64,000 nt of DNA, taken from contig NC_079975.1 of assembly GCF_029852145.1 (NCBI RefSeq), positions 11,555,264-11,619,263 on the forward strand, in the 5' to 3' direction. Under the pieces are notes generated by a model. It did no database searches. It saw only the letters and a list, made by a program, of their open reading frames with translations, and was not told where the DNA came from. The stretch is from Microplitis mediator. Its lineage: Eukaryota > Arthropoda > Insecta > Hymenoptera > Braconidae. The position numbers and the translations under genes were made by a program. Below are positions 23,671 through 36,345 of this stretch, one piece after another. Every line of letters starts with the position of its first letter. Position 1 is the stretch's first letter.

Positions 23671-24564
23671 TTTAAAGACTTATTATACCTTACAATGCCA
23701 GCTCCACGATTTCTAAGTAAAAAGTAGATAGAATCAAGGGATTAAAATCGCTGTGTACTTTTTGGTCGCAGATAGAACTAAGCGCTCATCAAGTACTGTA
23801 GATACAGCTAAAGTGTGTACATCAAATAAAGTTTTATAGACTTATTATTCTTTACAACGCTAACTGGAGGACTACCGATTCGAGGGATTTGAGTCACTGC
23901 GCACTTTGTCGCTGTAAGGAGAGTTAAATGCTCATTACGTGCGGTCGATACTGCCGAAAAGTTTTCGTTGAATTATATTCTCATGTATTTAATATGCTTT
24001 TCAATTTTATTATACAGTCACCAAGTGTTGCTGACTACAATGTTCCACACTATTTTTTTAAAAAAGTGTTAAGTACTAATTACGTATTTCGTTGATGCAG
24101 CTAGAGGTTGATTATTAAATAAATTTTTTCCTTATATCTTTTACACTCTTCAATGCTACCTTAATACTGAACCGTTAGATTACAGAGGTTTCAATTATTA
24201 GGTACTCATATATCCCACTCAATATTCAATGCGTAACGTTATTGCTGACATAGCTGACAAACGTTTTAAAATAGTATATTGTCTAGTTAGGATACTAAGG
24301 TAGCCTTCATGTGACAAAGGCAATGTTTTCAGCACGAGTCGTAAGGTTACATACACGGTCCGAAGGCCCGTATACGTTTCCCGGAGACGTGTGCTGAAAT
24401 TATTGCGCTTGTAATTTGCTGGGTGCACCGTGTCCCTAAGCAGCCACAGACATCACTTCGCAGATTGTCATTAATCGCGTAAATCAGGCAATTGTTGAAT
24501 AAAATGTAGTGCATAGTACGACACTCAGACAGTCTTTATCCGGCAAGCGCAATAATTTCAGCAC
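23671..24564. repeat. Palindrome spacer, satellite monomers then unique sequence
   Basis: The first ~440 bp holds diverged satellite monomers (gcgctcatcaagtactgt near 23790, tgctcattacgtgcggtcg near 23932). The second half is non-repetitive and less AT-rich and contains most of the 178-bp hairpin element 24389-24566. No gene is recognised. Confidence 0.65.
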
Positions 24565-24566
24565 AC
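24389..24566. mobile_element. 178-bp element with perfect 23-bp inverted ends (possible MITE)
   Basis: The ends are exact inverse copies: 24389-24411 reads GTGTGCTGAAATTATTGCG(CTTG) and 24544-24566 is its reverse complement. The interior has no ORF. The right end overlaps the first two bases of the right palindrome arm, so it may mark where the inverted duplication formed. Confidence 0.55.
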
Positions 24567-26979
24567 TTTATTTAATGTACACTCTTCAACTGTTTCAACA
24601 GCACTAAATGAGAACTTAATCCTATTTTCGACCAAAACGTAGGTAGTGAATCAAATCCCTCGATTCCAACTGTTTTCTGCTTAGTAATCGTCAAGCAAGC
24701 ATTGTAAGATATAATAAATCTATAAGTTTTTTTTCGTTCATTTAGACTATTCAGCTGTACCGACCGGCAGCGATTCAAAACTTTCGATACTGACCACTCA
24801 GTATTTTCGGTACTGACCACTTTCGATTCCGGCCGCTCCATGCTTAGTGATTGTCGAACTAGCATTGTTAGGTATGTTAAATATGTTCGAAAATTCTTTT
24901 AAGCATTCTCTTAAGCTGGATCGACAGCACTTAATGAGCACTAATTATGCAGCTATGAGCCAATTTTCTATGCAGCGTTAATTTGTATTTTTCCAAGGTA
25001 TAATGCTAGCTTGCAGAGAAGCTAGCATTGTACTAATTTTCTCAGATCCAAAAATAGCACCAAATTCCGTACACCGGCATTAAATTGGCACTAAATTAGC
25101 ACTAAATTAATAAATAAAAATTGTGCGATTCTGCCAAATGAGTTTGTTATGTGCATTTGTTTATAAAAACTAATATTTTTTTCGATGTTTGTTGAAGTCT
25201 CGTAGTTTCTAACTAGTAAGAGAACCGTAAAACAGAAAAAACGGCATTTAACTTTTTAAAAAATTGATGACAATAGATTAGCAATAACTAAAAAGTTTTT
25301 TAATAGCTCATTTGAAAGATCGTTTAATCCTTTATAAAATTGTCCTGAATGTTTATTTTCGTATCCCTAATAGTTTAAACGTTATATTAGTTTTTTCGTA
25401 GATAAATGAAGCAGCCGCTGCAACTTTTGTAGCACGTGTTTTTTAAAAGTACAATAAAAAATTGAAAAAAATTTTTTTCTATACTTTGTTATATGTGGTT
25501 GTTTTTGTTATTTTTAGAAGTTTCAGAAAAAAAATATAACAAAATTAAAAATTTGTTTATAACAAATTGGTAAGTTAATAAACAATGGAATTGTTGATAA
25601 AAAAAAAATTTTTTTTTGTTACTTTATAGAGGACTGTCAATTATGATTCTTAGATACAAAATAATTACTTAACTTATTATTTAAATAATAGAAATATAAA
25701 AAAAAGAATTATAAACAAATAAAAATTGTTATTAAGGAAAATTTTTTTTTTAAATCATTATATTTGCTGTGTAATAAATTAGTGAAAAAAAATTTTGAAA
25801 AAATATTGAAATAATCAATTTGTTTATAAAAAATTTGTCAACAAATAGTGGCAAAAATTTTTTTTGCAATGCAATTAATATCTTGTATCAATCAAAAATC
25901 GATAATATGATGATTAAGAAAAAAACAATTTTTTTTAACATCATTACTTGGATTTTTTAGTTTTTGTTCAAGTAGAAAAATTATTATAAACAAAGTATGA
26001 ATATTTTTCAAACTTTTGTGGCGTGATCTTGTTGAGTATGTATGTAAGAAAGGCTCCACGAAGCGAAAAATTCATACGACAATTATTTTAACATTTTTTT
26101 TCATTTATAATGAAGACGTAAGTTCGAGAAAATTTCGTTAGTTAACAATCGTTCAACTTGATGAAAAATTAACTTTAAGTAAAATTTCCAACGGGAATAA
26201 ATTATTTAAAGCGTTCAGAATACACCATAAGTTTTTCAAATTAAAAAAAAAATATTTAATACCTTAAATAAATTAATTAATGTGTCTTACTCGCTTTTGA
26301 CGCCGCGCGCGCAACCTAAAAATGTCGCGCGGAGACCCATTTTCAGCGTTACATTAAAGTTATAAATAATGGAGATAGAAATCCGGGGAGTCGGAGTTTT
26401 TTATTGGAAATTTCCTCCTCTTTAAGAATCTTTTTGTAAGATTTTTTAAATATTAATAGTCTATGAAATATTGGCAAAAAACGAAATGCCTTCTTTTTTT
26501 CGGCTTTAATTGTTTATAACTTTTGCAATTTTTTACGTGCTAATACACACTTTTAGGACATTTTTCTAGGCGTCATTCCGGATCCAGTGAGCTATCGCAC
26601 CTAATTTTAAGAGCAGTATCTCTATTTTGGACAATTTTCAATTTGTCGACTAGACTAAATATGATTGAACATTTTTGTAATGCATACTCTTGAGCTGAAT
26701 CGACAGTACTTAATGAGCACTTAATTTTGTTGAGCCAAAAATGTGCGCAGCGATTTAAATCTCTTGATTCCGCCCGCTCCATGCTCGGTGGTCGACAATC
26801 TCGCATTGTATGTACATTAAAAACGTTGAAAAATTTTTTTACTGCATGCTCGTGAGCTGGATTAACAGCACTTAATGAGCACTCAATTCTCTCTGCGACA
26901 AAAATGTGCGCAGCGATTTAAATCTTTTGATTCTGACCAGTCTATGCTTGGTAATCGTCGAGCTAGCATTTTTAGGTAT
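24565..26979 (-). repeat. Right arm of the 2.4-kb palindrome
   Basis: Reverse complement of 21256-23670, with the same length and very few differences (noticed: one near 26229 in an A/T run and one near 26943). Homology ends at 26979, after which a different dispersed repeat begins. Confidence 0.93.
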
Positions 26980-27526
26980 AACAATCGCACGCAATAGGAT
27001 TTTTGAGCTCGAAGAGAAGGGATTTAAAATTTGAACAATTTTGAATTGAAACGACGGTTGCAAAATTTAAAATAGACATGCATTGTTTTTTGTTTTTTAA
27101 GTACATATTAATCAAAATCAAATATCATTTATAATTGATCTAAGCAAAAAAATCTGTCTATCGGTTGACCCTGCGGGCCAGCCCCAAAACTTCCTGCTGT
27201 TTTCGAGCTCCTCGAGCTCCTTGAGCTCCGTTTTTTGGCATTTCTTTTGCCCACGATATCTCACGAACGAATGAACCGATTTTAATGGTTGAGGCGGCAA
27301 TCGACGCGTTTTATTGAGTTCTAGAGCTGATTAGATTTTGAAGTCGTTTCTGAGAAATCAATAAAAAACTAAAAAAAAAAATTTTTTTTTCTGTAATTCA
27401 CCAATATTTTCAAATCTACTTGATCAAATAATCTGAAATTTTCAGAAAAGTTGATGGCCAACAAGCTCTTTCGATTGCCGCCTTAACCATCCAAATCGGT
27501 TCATTAGTTAAAAAGTCATAAGCCGG

Positions 27527-27561
<35 letters not shown>

Positions 27562-27710
27562 TAAACTCGGACATCATTCTGAACATAGTAAGAATAGCTT
27601 CCTAGGACCTCTAAACGCTGACATCTGATGAACACTCGATTTTCGATAATCGGAGTGAAAACAATAACTTCCCAATTTTTCGGAAATCGTCGATTTTCTT
27701 AGCGGGAAGT
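26980..27710. repeat. Dispersed repeats with a (CA)n tract
   Basis: 27140-27240 is a reverse-oriented relative of the 13960-14285 repeat (tcggttgaccctgcgggcc, ttttcgagctc). 27240-27500 carries the relatives of the 13.2-13.7 kb repeat (gaaccgattttaatggttga, gcggcaatcga, tagagctgattagatttt). A (CA)n microsatellite follows at about 27525-27557, and the block ends with 'cgattttcttagcgggaag' near 27708. This is a composite repeat, not a gene. Confidence 0.65.
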
Positions 27711-28199
27711 TAAAAAAGTGACACTATGGACTTTTCGAATTATTGAAATGTCTACAGTATAGTTCAGCTCGAAAAAATATCGAAGCATTTCGGTGAGTTC
27801 ATCGAAATGTATAGAAAATGTACTATACACTTCGGTGACTTCATCAAAGTGTATAGAAAATGTTAGATACATTCCAGTGACTTCATCGAAATATGTAGAA
27901 ACTTTTGAGTGCATTTCTGTGCGTTTATTACGTATTCTGTTGCTGAAATTTTTTTTCGGCATGATTCATAATCTTAATACATAAATGTGTTAAAATATTC
28001 ATATGTTACTTTTCGATTAATAATAATAGTGAGAATCAGTCACACATTATAAGTTAATTAACGATAAGATGTTAAGTAAGAATAATTTTGGTTCTATAAT
28101 TTCCATATGTTTATTACGTAGAAAAAAATGTAGAACCAAAATTGATTTTTTTTATATCTTTAGAGTGTTAATCAACATCTAATTACACACTTCAAAATT
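27711..28199. repeat. Short tandem repeat (~38 bp, three copies) and spacer
   Basis: From about 27787 to 27902 the unit 'cggtgacttcatcgaaatg' plus 'tatagaaaatgt' occurs three times. The rest, to 28199, is AT-rich with nothing recognised. Confidence 0.6.
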
Positions 28200-31100
28200 C
28201 TTTAGTCTTTGAAGAGAAAGTATACAAAAGGGCATAGCCATATTAATATGGGAATTCTGCCCCATAGCTTTTTTGACTCATACTCAGGGGGTTGATTCGG
28301 TATCGGACAAAAATAATTCACCTCAATTTTTAGCTCTCTAACTCAAACGGTATTCGATAATTTCAAAAAATCCTGTTTTTTCGAAATTATTTTTATTTTT
28401 ATAGTGAAATTCGGAATTAATCAATGATGATTTTTTTCCTAATTCTTATGAGTCTGATACATGAAAAAATCATATGATCATGATTCCCAAACGGAAAGCC
28501 GATTTTTAACGGAGAAAAGAAAATTATAATCTTTTTTTTTAGCCTTTTTGAAATACGTCACTCACCAAAATTTGTCAGAAAATGTCTTTTATACTCCTCT
28601 ATACTCAGGAATTTTTTTGAATTTTTTGAAGTTGTGGAACAATTCAAAAAAATTGAAACCTCATTTTTTTCTCAAAATCTTGCGTTTTATCAAACTCATA
28701 TTTTTTTTAGTACAAATAAATACGTATAAAATTTTTTTCTACCAAAAATATATCTTCGCAGAAGATCAACATAAAGAATCAGTAGCCTAAAGTAATTAGA
28801 AGGGCTATTAATAATTCAAAAGACACTTAAAGATTTTAAAAAATTTTAAAAAACATAGTTTTTACGTGATCGTTGTTAAGGGGGGGGGGGGTTAATTATT
28901 TAAAAAAATTTGTTTTTTAATTTTTTTTCTGAATGAACAATATGTCAAGAATATTGTGTACAAATTTTAAATCAATCCGAGTAAAACTAACGGAGTTACA
29001 GCGTTTCAAATGACTGGCCGGTATATCTGATTCTTATACCTGCCCGACCTGCCCCTACATTCCCCTAGTAGAAATCAGCTGCAATTTTCTTCATTTTTCC
29101 GAATCCCTTTCTCCGGCTGTGTGTCTTTCAAAGGATGTAAACTGATGACTCAATATAAGTATAAAAATTCATATTCTTTGATTGATAGTTTATTTCAAAT
29201 TTTCACGAATAAAAAACTTTAAATGGATTTTTCCGAAAACGTTATTTTTAAAGTCCGTGAACATCATAACTCAAAATGTACAGAACCGATCCATTTGAAA
29301 ATTTTAACATTACTTCGTCACATAAATCAACCGTTAACTACGAAGAGATTTTTTTTGTTTTTCATTATTTTCTATTTTTTAATAAGAAATTAACCGCGAT
29401 TGTTTGAGCTAAAATCGCGTTTTTCACTTCCAAGTGCTGCAAAAAATCGAAAAAAAAAAAAAAAAAACTCTTCGTGGTTACCTCGAGAAATATATTAACT
29501 TTAAAATGCATATCAATTTTTTTTTTCCGATGATTCGGTAACGAGTTATGATGTTCACCGCAAAACGACTTTTTTTCGAGGCGCCTCCGGAGATTCAACG
29601 TCACCGGCTTATTAATCAATATTTTTCGTTGAAAATTTTTTCTGATATTCTTTAAAAGTTGTACAATAATATGTGATTAAGTTTAATGAAATTATATTAC
29701 TCATCTCGCCGGGAAAAAATCACAAAAATATGCTTTTTTTTCGCTTTTAAAACCCTACCCCCCCCCCCCCTTAAGTAAAATGATTGAAAATATTTGAAAA
29801 GTAATGTAATTGTGAATTTAAAGTAGAAAAAAATTTTTCTATGTATTTCCCAACTAGAAATTTTTAGTTGATACCTATTGGGCCATTATTGGGTTGCCCT
29901 ATAGGGACCCCACATAGGGATGTCACGCAAAGACCTATTGGGAACTTATTGGGCAGTTCCAGCTGGGCCTCAATAAGGAAATCTTCAAGAGATTCCAGTA
30001 GGGAACCCCTGGGAAAAAAATATTAAAATGCAAAAAAAAATAAGATAATTTTGATTAAATCCGAAATGTAATCTAATGTACTAGAAACATTACTTAGCAG
30101 AAATGTACATAATTTGTATCGATGAATAAATCCCGTTAACTGCTGGGCTCGAACTTGCATCCTTCCTATTCAAAGTCTTCAATGTTATTTTCACTGCGCT
30201 GACCCACGTATTTTGACGTGCGCTTGTGAATAGTATATTTATTATGATACCAAAGAATAACAGACGAAGAAACGAAAAATGATGTTTGGAGTGCATAGAA
30301 AAATAAAAAAGTTACAGTTCCTATGGGTCCTTTCCCTTTCTCTATGATTTTCACCTTAGGAAAGCGGTAAGGGCACACCCCTATGTGGGCCCATGTGCGT
30401 GCGCACCCACAAATACATCCACACGTACAATATTTTACTTATAACAATATTTTAAATTTAATTGTTTAAATTTATTTATAATTATAGTTTTTAAATTTGT
30501 TTATTATACTTTGTAATATTATGATTAATTAACTTTAAAATATCAATTTTAGTTAACATTCTATTATTTTGATTGGCGTTGAGCCTATATTATTTACTTA
30601 TTGTTATAAGTTTTCTACTATTTTTTTTAGTCAATTAAATCCTAGTTTGAATTTAAAATAGGTGGCTAGCAGCCGACTCTATTTATAATTTTAAAAAGTA
30701 AAAATTATTAAGATCATATAAAAGGAAAATATTATTAGGTGGCTAGTCAGCCGACTCTAATTTACAATATTTAAAAATTATATTTACTATATTAAATTTT
30801 AAATTACTCATAATTTTTTTATAAGAATTATTCATTAGATTTTTTAATTATTCTTCGAGAGTTTGATTATTTGAATATTATTTTATATTAGGAAGTATTA
30901 CGTTTTTAAAAATTATTTATTGGATTGTTATTTAAACTTTTGAATTGTTTATTTGAATATTTTTTATTTGTTTTAAATTATTGAATTTTATTTAATGACT
31001 ATTTCGTCATTGAAATTTAATTTTTCTATTTGTTTTGTGATACCAAGATGTCTCGACAAAAGTGCACTCAAAGAGAAAGTAAGGGATTAAGATTATATTT

Positions 31101-32790
31101 ATTTATAACTAAAAATATATTCTACGTACACTTTTGCTGATAAATATTTTTGGTTTACTACGAAAAGTGTTTCCAGATGGCCTTTGGGCCTTTACAATTG
31201 CCCGAGGGGTCATTAAGATTACATTTAGGTGTTTGCTCTAGCATTTCCAAAAAAATGTCAAAGCAAACAAGTCTAAATCCCTTAAAAGCATTTTACAACT
31301 ACGTCATGTCTTATCACTAAATATTATCGAAAAATAAAAATGATAATAAAAAAATGAAATCTGGTCGTCGGCTCGATTTTAATAAATTAGCAATAAAATA
31401 CAGCGTTCAGCATTTTAGCTGGACCTAACAGAATTTCACTGATTCCTTTTTAGAGAGTAGATACATACACTGGGCGATCCCAAAGTAATTTCTAGTCGTG
31501 TCATTTGTACTAACAAACAATATAAGTTGGTTAAAACGCAAGATTTAAAAAAAAATGAGTTTTTAATTTTTTTTTAATTTATTCCACCACTTCAAAACAT
31601 TCAAAAAAATTCCTGAGTATATAGGAGTATAAAAGAAATTTTCTGACGAATTTTGGTGAGTGACATATTTCAAAAAGGCTAAAAAAAAAAGATTATAGTT
31701 CTCTCTTCACCGTTAAAAATCGGCTTTCCGTTGAAGAATCATGATCATATGATTTTTTCATGTTTTGGACCAGTAAGAATTAGGGAAAAAATCATCATTG
31801 ATTAATTCCGAATTTTACTATAAAAATAAAAATAACTTGGAAAAAACAGGTTTTTTTTTAATTCTCGAATTCCATTTGAGTTAGAGAGCTGAAAATTGAG
31901 GTGAATTATTTTCATTCGACACCAAATCGACCCCCTAAGTATGGGTCAAAAAAGCCATGGGGGCAGCATTGCCATATTAATCCGGCTATACCCTTTGAAT
32001 AATTCTGGGTTGAACAGAGGGTTGCAAAATTTGAAAACAACATGCATTGTTTTTTGTTTTTTTTGAGTTCATATTAAGGGGGGGGGGGGTAGGGTTTTAA
32101 AGGCGAAAAAAAAGCATATTTTTGTGATTTTTTCCCGGCAAAATGAGTAATATGATTTAATTAAACTCAATCACATATTATTGTACAACTTTTAAAGAAT
32201 ATCAGAAAAAATTTTCAACGAAAAATATTGATTGATAAGCTGGTGACGTTGAATCTCCGGAGGCGCCTCGAAAAAAAGTCGTTTTGCGGTGAACATCATA
32301 ACTCGTTACCGGATCATCGGAAAAAAAAAATTCATATGCATTTTAAAGTTGATGCATTTCTCGAGGTAACCACGAAGAGTTTTTTTTTTCGATTGTTTGC
32401 AGCACTTGGAAGTGAAAAACGCGATTTTAGCTCAAAAAATCGCGGTTAATTTGTTATTAAAAAATAGAAAAAAATGAAAAACAAAAAAAAATTCTTTGTA
32501 GTTACCTGTTGATTTATGTGAAGAAGTAATGTTCAAATTTTCAAAAGGATCGGTTCAATACATTTTGAGTTATGATGTTCACGGACTTTAAAAATAACGT
32601 TTTCGGGAAAACCCATTTAAAGTTTTTTATTTGTGAAAATTTAAAATAAACTATCAATAAAAGAATATGAATTTTTATACTTATATCAAATCATCAGTTT
32701 ACATCCTTTGAAAGACACACAGCCGGAGAAAGGGATTCGGAAGAACAAAGAAAATTGCAGCTGATTTCTACTAGGGATATGTAGGATAAT
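28200..32790. repeat. Two interleaved inverted repeats (A-B ... A'-B')
   Basis: Arm A (about 28225-28675) is inverted at A' (about 31548-31990), and arm B (about 29060-29770, ending in a C13-type run) is inverted at B' (about 32070-32785, starting with the matching G run). Similarity is high but imperfect, roughly 90% by eye. The order A-B-A'-B' is not a simple palindrome, which would read A-B-B'-A'. The middle (29.8-31.5 kb) holds a 'ccctatagggac' rich segment near 29900, two copies of ggtggctag(t)cagccgactct (30661 and 30738), and AT-rich DNA. No gene is recognised. Confidence 0.75.
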
Positions 32791-33204
32791 AAACTTGAAT
32801 AAATTCCCTACAAGCTCCATTTTCGATTTTTTCAAAAAAAAATTTTTTTCATCCTTGATATCCATTTAAAAAAACCACAAAAAATGGCCATTTTCTGGTT
32901 TTTTAGTCAACTCATCGCTACTCTGCAAATATTGATAAAAAAAATAATGTTGCCAGGTAATTTTACAGCTTAATGTACCCCCAAAAACCCTGGAAATTTT
33001 CAGATTGATCGACCTTTTTCCTATGATTCCGCAAAAACTGTGTGTCAAAAAAAAATTTTGCTGAAAGACCTTTGAACTAGAGATTTCAAGCTTCAATTTG
33101 CTTTTTTTGTTTTTTCGATGCGATCATTTTTCACGAAAATACAGCCTTCCAAAAATCACTAAAAAATTTATAAAATTTTCTTGTTCCTTTAATTTTTTAG
33201 ATAA

Positions 33205-33207
<3 letters not shown>
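32791..33207. other. Spacer, nothing recognised
   Basis: AT-rich sequence leading into the (AT)n tract, with no supported feature. Confidence 0.4.

Positions 33208-33278
<71 letters not shown>
33208..33278. repeat. (AT)n microsatellite
   Basis: About 35 uninterrupted AT units directly abutting the LTR start at 33279. A shorter (AT)n lies on the other side at 34360-34381. Confidence 0.95.
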
Positions 33279-33281
<3 letters not shown>

Positions 33282-34359
33282 AACGGGTTTTTCACCACCG
33301 GGGATCTACCGGAGTGAAGTCCGAATACACTTACGATTATTGGCAACCTTGTTCACAAATTATTAGTTGGGCGCCAGGTGATGTAACAATCACCAAATAA
33401 ACAAGTATCAAAAATGTCGACTCAGGGTGGCGGATCGGGGAAAGGTCAGGCACTTAAGATTACGATAAATAATTGATCAGAATTAAACAAATGATCAGTC
33501 GTATTTAATTAAACAAAATCGTTGATCGGTTTCACAAATAAAGTTATCGGTTACAAAAACATATAAATGCCGTTGTCGGCTTGACTCGATATAAACAATA
33601 TTATCAAAAAAAAAATCGTAGTTGATCGAAAACACAATTAGTTCATTGCTCGGAGAAACACAGTCGATTTACGAAATTAAAATAATATAATTTTATTGTC
33701 CGGAGACACACATACAGCGGAAGTATTAAAGAAATACTTGACGAGTGACGTCAGAGTATTCTTACACGGCGAGGTGACACGACTGATGTTGCGAATGAGA
33801 CACGGATAAGCCGTAGTTCTTAGAATTGCTCGAAGAAATAAAATAAAATATAAAATAATATTTTATTTCGGTAACGCGTTAAATTACACGATCAAATAAT
33901 TATTACGCGTAATTAATTATTTAATTTATTATTAGTACGTACGCACAGCACTTATTTATTAATTATTGCACTCGTACACTTTGTTCAGATTCGCGCCGAT
34001 GCTTCGGCTTGTCCACTTGTTCACGAACTCGGTTATTGTCGGTCGCACTTAATTGTCGCGAATTATTGTTCGTTGATCAAACTCGGATTGATCTTAAATG
34101 TCGTACATCGAATTGTTCAAACGTCGGAATCGAATTCTGTTCATTTGGTCGGGTCGAATTGTTCAGATAAAAAAACGTGGCCGTTCAGTACGGCGTCTAT
34201 CCCGGATCTCTCCTGACAATCCATGCGTTGGATCGCTTGTACGGTCAAAGTCGAAATTTTTGCTCATAGGTGTCACCAGATTGGCTCACCAGATAACTAT
34301 TTATTTTATTTAAATAATTTCAAACCTCGGGTCGATGTCGAATTTTTTCTCATGTTACA
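33279..34359 (+). mobile_element. Solo LTR (1081 bp) inserted in an AT microsatellite
   Basis: The block starts TGTAACGGG and ends CATGTTACA, giving a 6-bp inverted terminus TGTAAC/GTTACA, and is flanked on both sides by alternating AT. A segment 'ttgggcgccaggtgatg' near 33370 resembles one at 48690 in the other (AT)n-abutting LTR. No coding region lies inside. A short BEL integrase relic follows downstream, but I cannot show that it belongs to this LTR. Confidence 0.75.
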
Positions 34360-34399
34360 ATATATATATATATATATATATAGATACATATATAAACTT

Positions 34400-36345
34400 T
34401 TGAGAGGATGCCATTTTTTGACTCTACTAGGTAAAATAAGATATATGGTGGCAAAATTCTGTGATAATTCGATCATGAGACCTACTGCTATAGTCCGATT
34501 TCTAAAGAAATCTACCTAAAAAGTGCCGCAGTTCACACTAGCCACACCATTCTCTACAGTTGACCTGGAACTCGCTAAGACTTTGCTTATAAAGTCTACA
34601 CAAAGTCAGTACTATTCGCAAGAGCTGAAGCAACTGGAAGATGGTGATTCTCTACAACGAAATCATCGTCTCGCTATATTGATTCCCTACGTCGACTACA
34701 GCGGAGTACCCAGAGTCAGCGGTCGCTCTAAGAATTCGCTACTGGATGATCAACAAAAAATCCTGCTATTTTACCTCAATTATCTTGCTTAAGTACGCTA
34801 TTAATAGATTATTCGCATCAGAGAACATTTCACAGGGGGACTCAATTGACTCTCGCTGATCTACGGAGATCTGTCTGGATAGCAGGTGGGCGAGTTCCAG
34901 TCAGATCTCACATACTTCGCTGCATCGTGTGCACGAGACATTGAGGTGTTCGTGCACAACAACTAATGAGACAATTGCCAGCCACTTGTGTAAGACCAGC
35001 AAAAGTTTTTTTTACATAGTGGAATCGACTACGCTGGGCCAGTAACATTGAAGACGTTCCGAAGTCGAGGTGCGAAAACCTGTAAAGGATGGATCGCTGT
35101 ATTTGTTTGTCTCGCTACGTCCGCTATACACATTAAAAGTGTCACCAATTACTGTACTGACGCTTTTATCGCAGCATTCAGAAGATTTACTAGTCGGAGA
35201 GGCGCCTGCAGTACCCTATACTCGGATTGTAGTACGAATTTTGTAGAAGTAGACGCCATGCTGAGGACAAAATTCGTAGCAGGATCAAGACAGCTACGGG
35301 GGCTTCAGTTTTTATTTGCTACAGATGGCACTAACTGGAAGTTCAACCCATCAAGTGTTTCCCATTTTTGTGGCAAGTGGGAAGCAGCCGTAAAATTAAT
35401 CAAGTTCCATCTTGTACAAACTATTGAAGAAATTTTATTGACTTACGACCAACTCGCTACAGTTTAATACAGATCGAGGCTCTGTTAAATTCAAGACCGA
35501 TCGCTCCGCTATCCAAAGGTCCTGCAAATTTGACCACTCTGACTCCCGGACTCTTCCTCATGAGTGAACCGCTAATCGCTGTACCTGGACCGTCGCTACT
35601 CGGAAACAATACCGCTGGCAACAACTTCAACGAACATTCCAGCAATTCTGGAATAGATGGTCAACGCAGTACCTACAACGTCATCAATCGATATCTGAGT
35701 GGCATCATCGATCGAACCACATCAAGTGGGCTGATTAGTCTTGCTGACTGATAAGAGGTTCCCACCATCGAAATCGCCGCTTGTAAGAATAATTACATTG
35801 CATCCAGGTAGAGATGGCTCGACTCGCGTAGTGACATTGAAGACCGCTACCATGGAACTCATCAGACCAATCACTAAGTTGTGTGTACTACCGGTTTATT
35901 CGCTAGAAGATAATCCTGTCGACACCGTCGTTAGCGCTGGGGGGAGCTCGTGTAGTGACGAGCTTTATCAGTTTCAAAGCTTCGTATACTTTCGCTACGT
36001 CCGGGAGCTGCCAAACTTGCTACTAACTTCAAGGTCAGAAAAATGCTGAATCACTCGCTACTTTGGCGTCAGCATGAAAGCCCCGCTACCAGCCGGCCAA
36101 TCAGAAAAAATTGGTGGCTAACTACTTGCTGTTGGCGTGCTTTTAAACCAATGGAAAAATGCGCTGGGATAGCCATGCTGTACACCTCATCACTGAGCGG
36201 TAACGTACGAAGAAGACGCCGCCATGATTTTGCTTTTTTCTACCTGGTGAAGTCTTACGTATCGCCACGCGCATTACTATTGCTTCGACTCTATTTGAGA
36301 TTACTGTAATTATTCTTGTGTAATAATTCCACTGAACTTGCGCTA
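34400..36345 (+). pseudogene. BEL/Pao integrase relic
   Basis: Pieces of a BEL/Pao pol C-terminal half are readable in changing frames. The clearest is 35048-35467 (KGWIAVFVCLATSAIHIKS, AFRRFTSRRGACSTLYSDCS, then FCGKWEAAVKLIKFHL), the integrase core with the second Asp and the Glu region. Before it, 34523-34792 and 34900-34950 hold degraded RNase H-to-zinc-finger sequence. After it, 35480-35980 holds the C-terminal module (LNSRPIAPLS, VRIITLHPGRDGSTRVV, RPITKLCVLPV). Stops and frameshifts separate them, so this copy is dead. It is also rich in the word CGCTA. Confidence 0.82.

Noticed and set aside
23370..24865. Identical 97-codon frames on opposite strands
   Set aside because: They arise from the palindrome arms and the satellite monomers, not from a duplicated gene.
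33098..33283. Frame ending in repeated Ile-Tyr
   Set aside because: It is translation of the (AT)n microsatellite.
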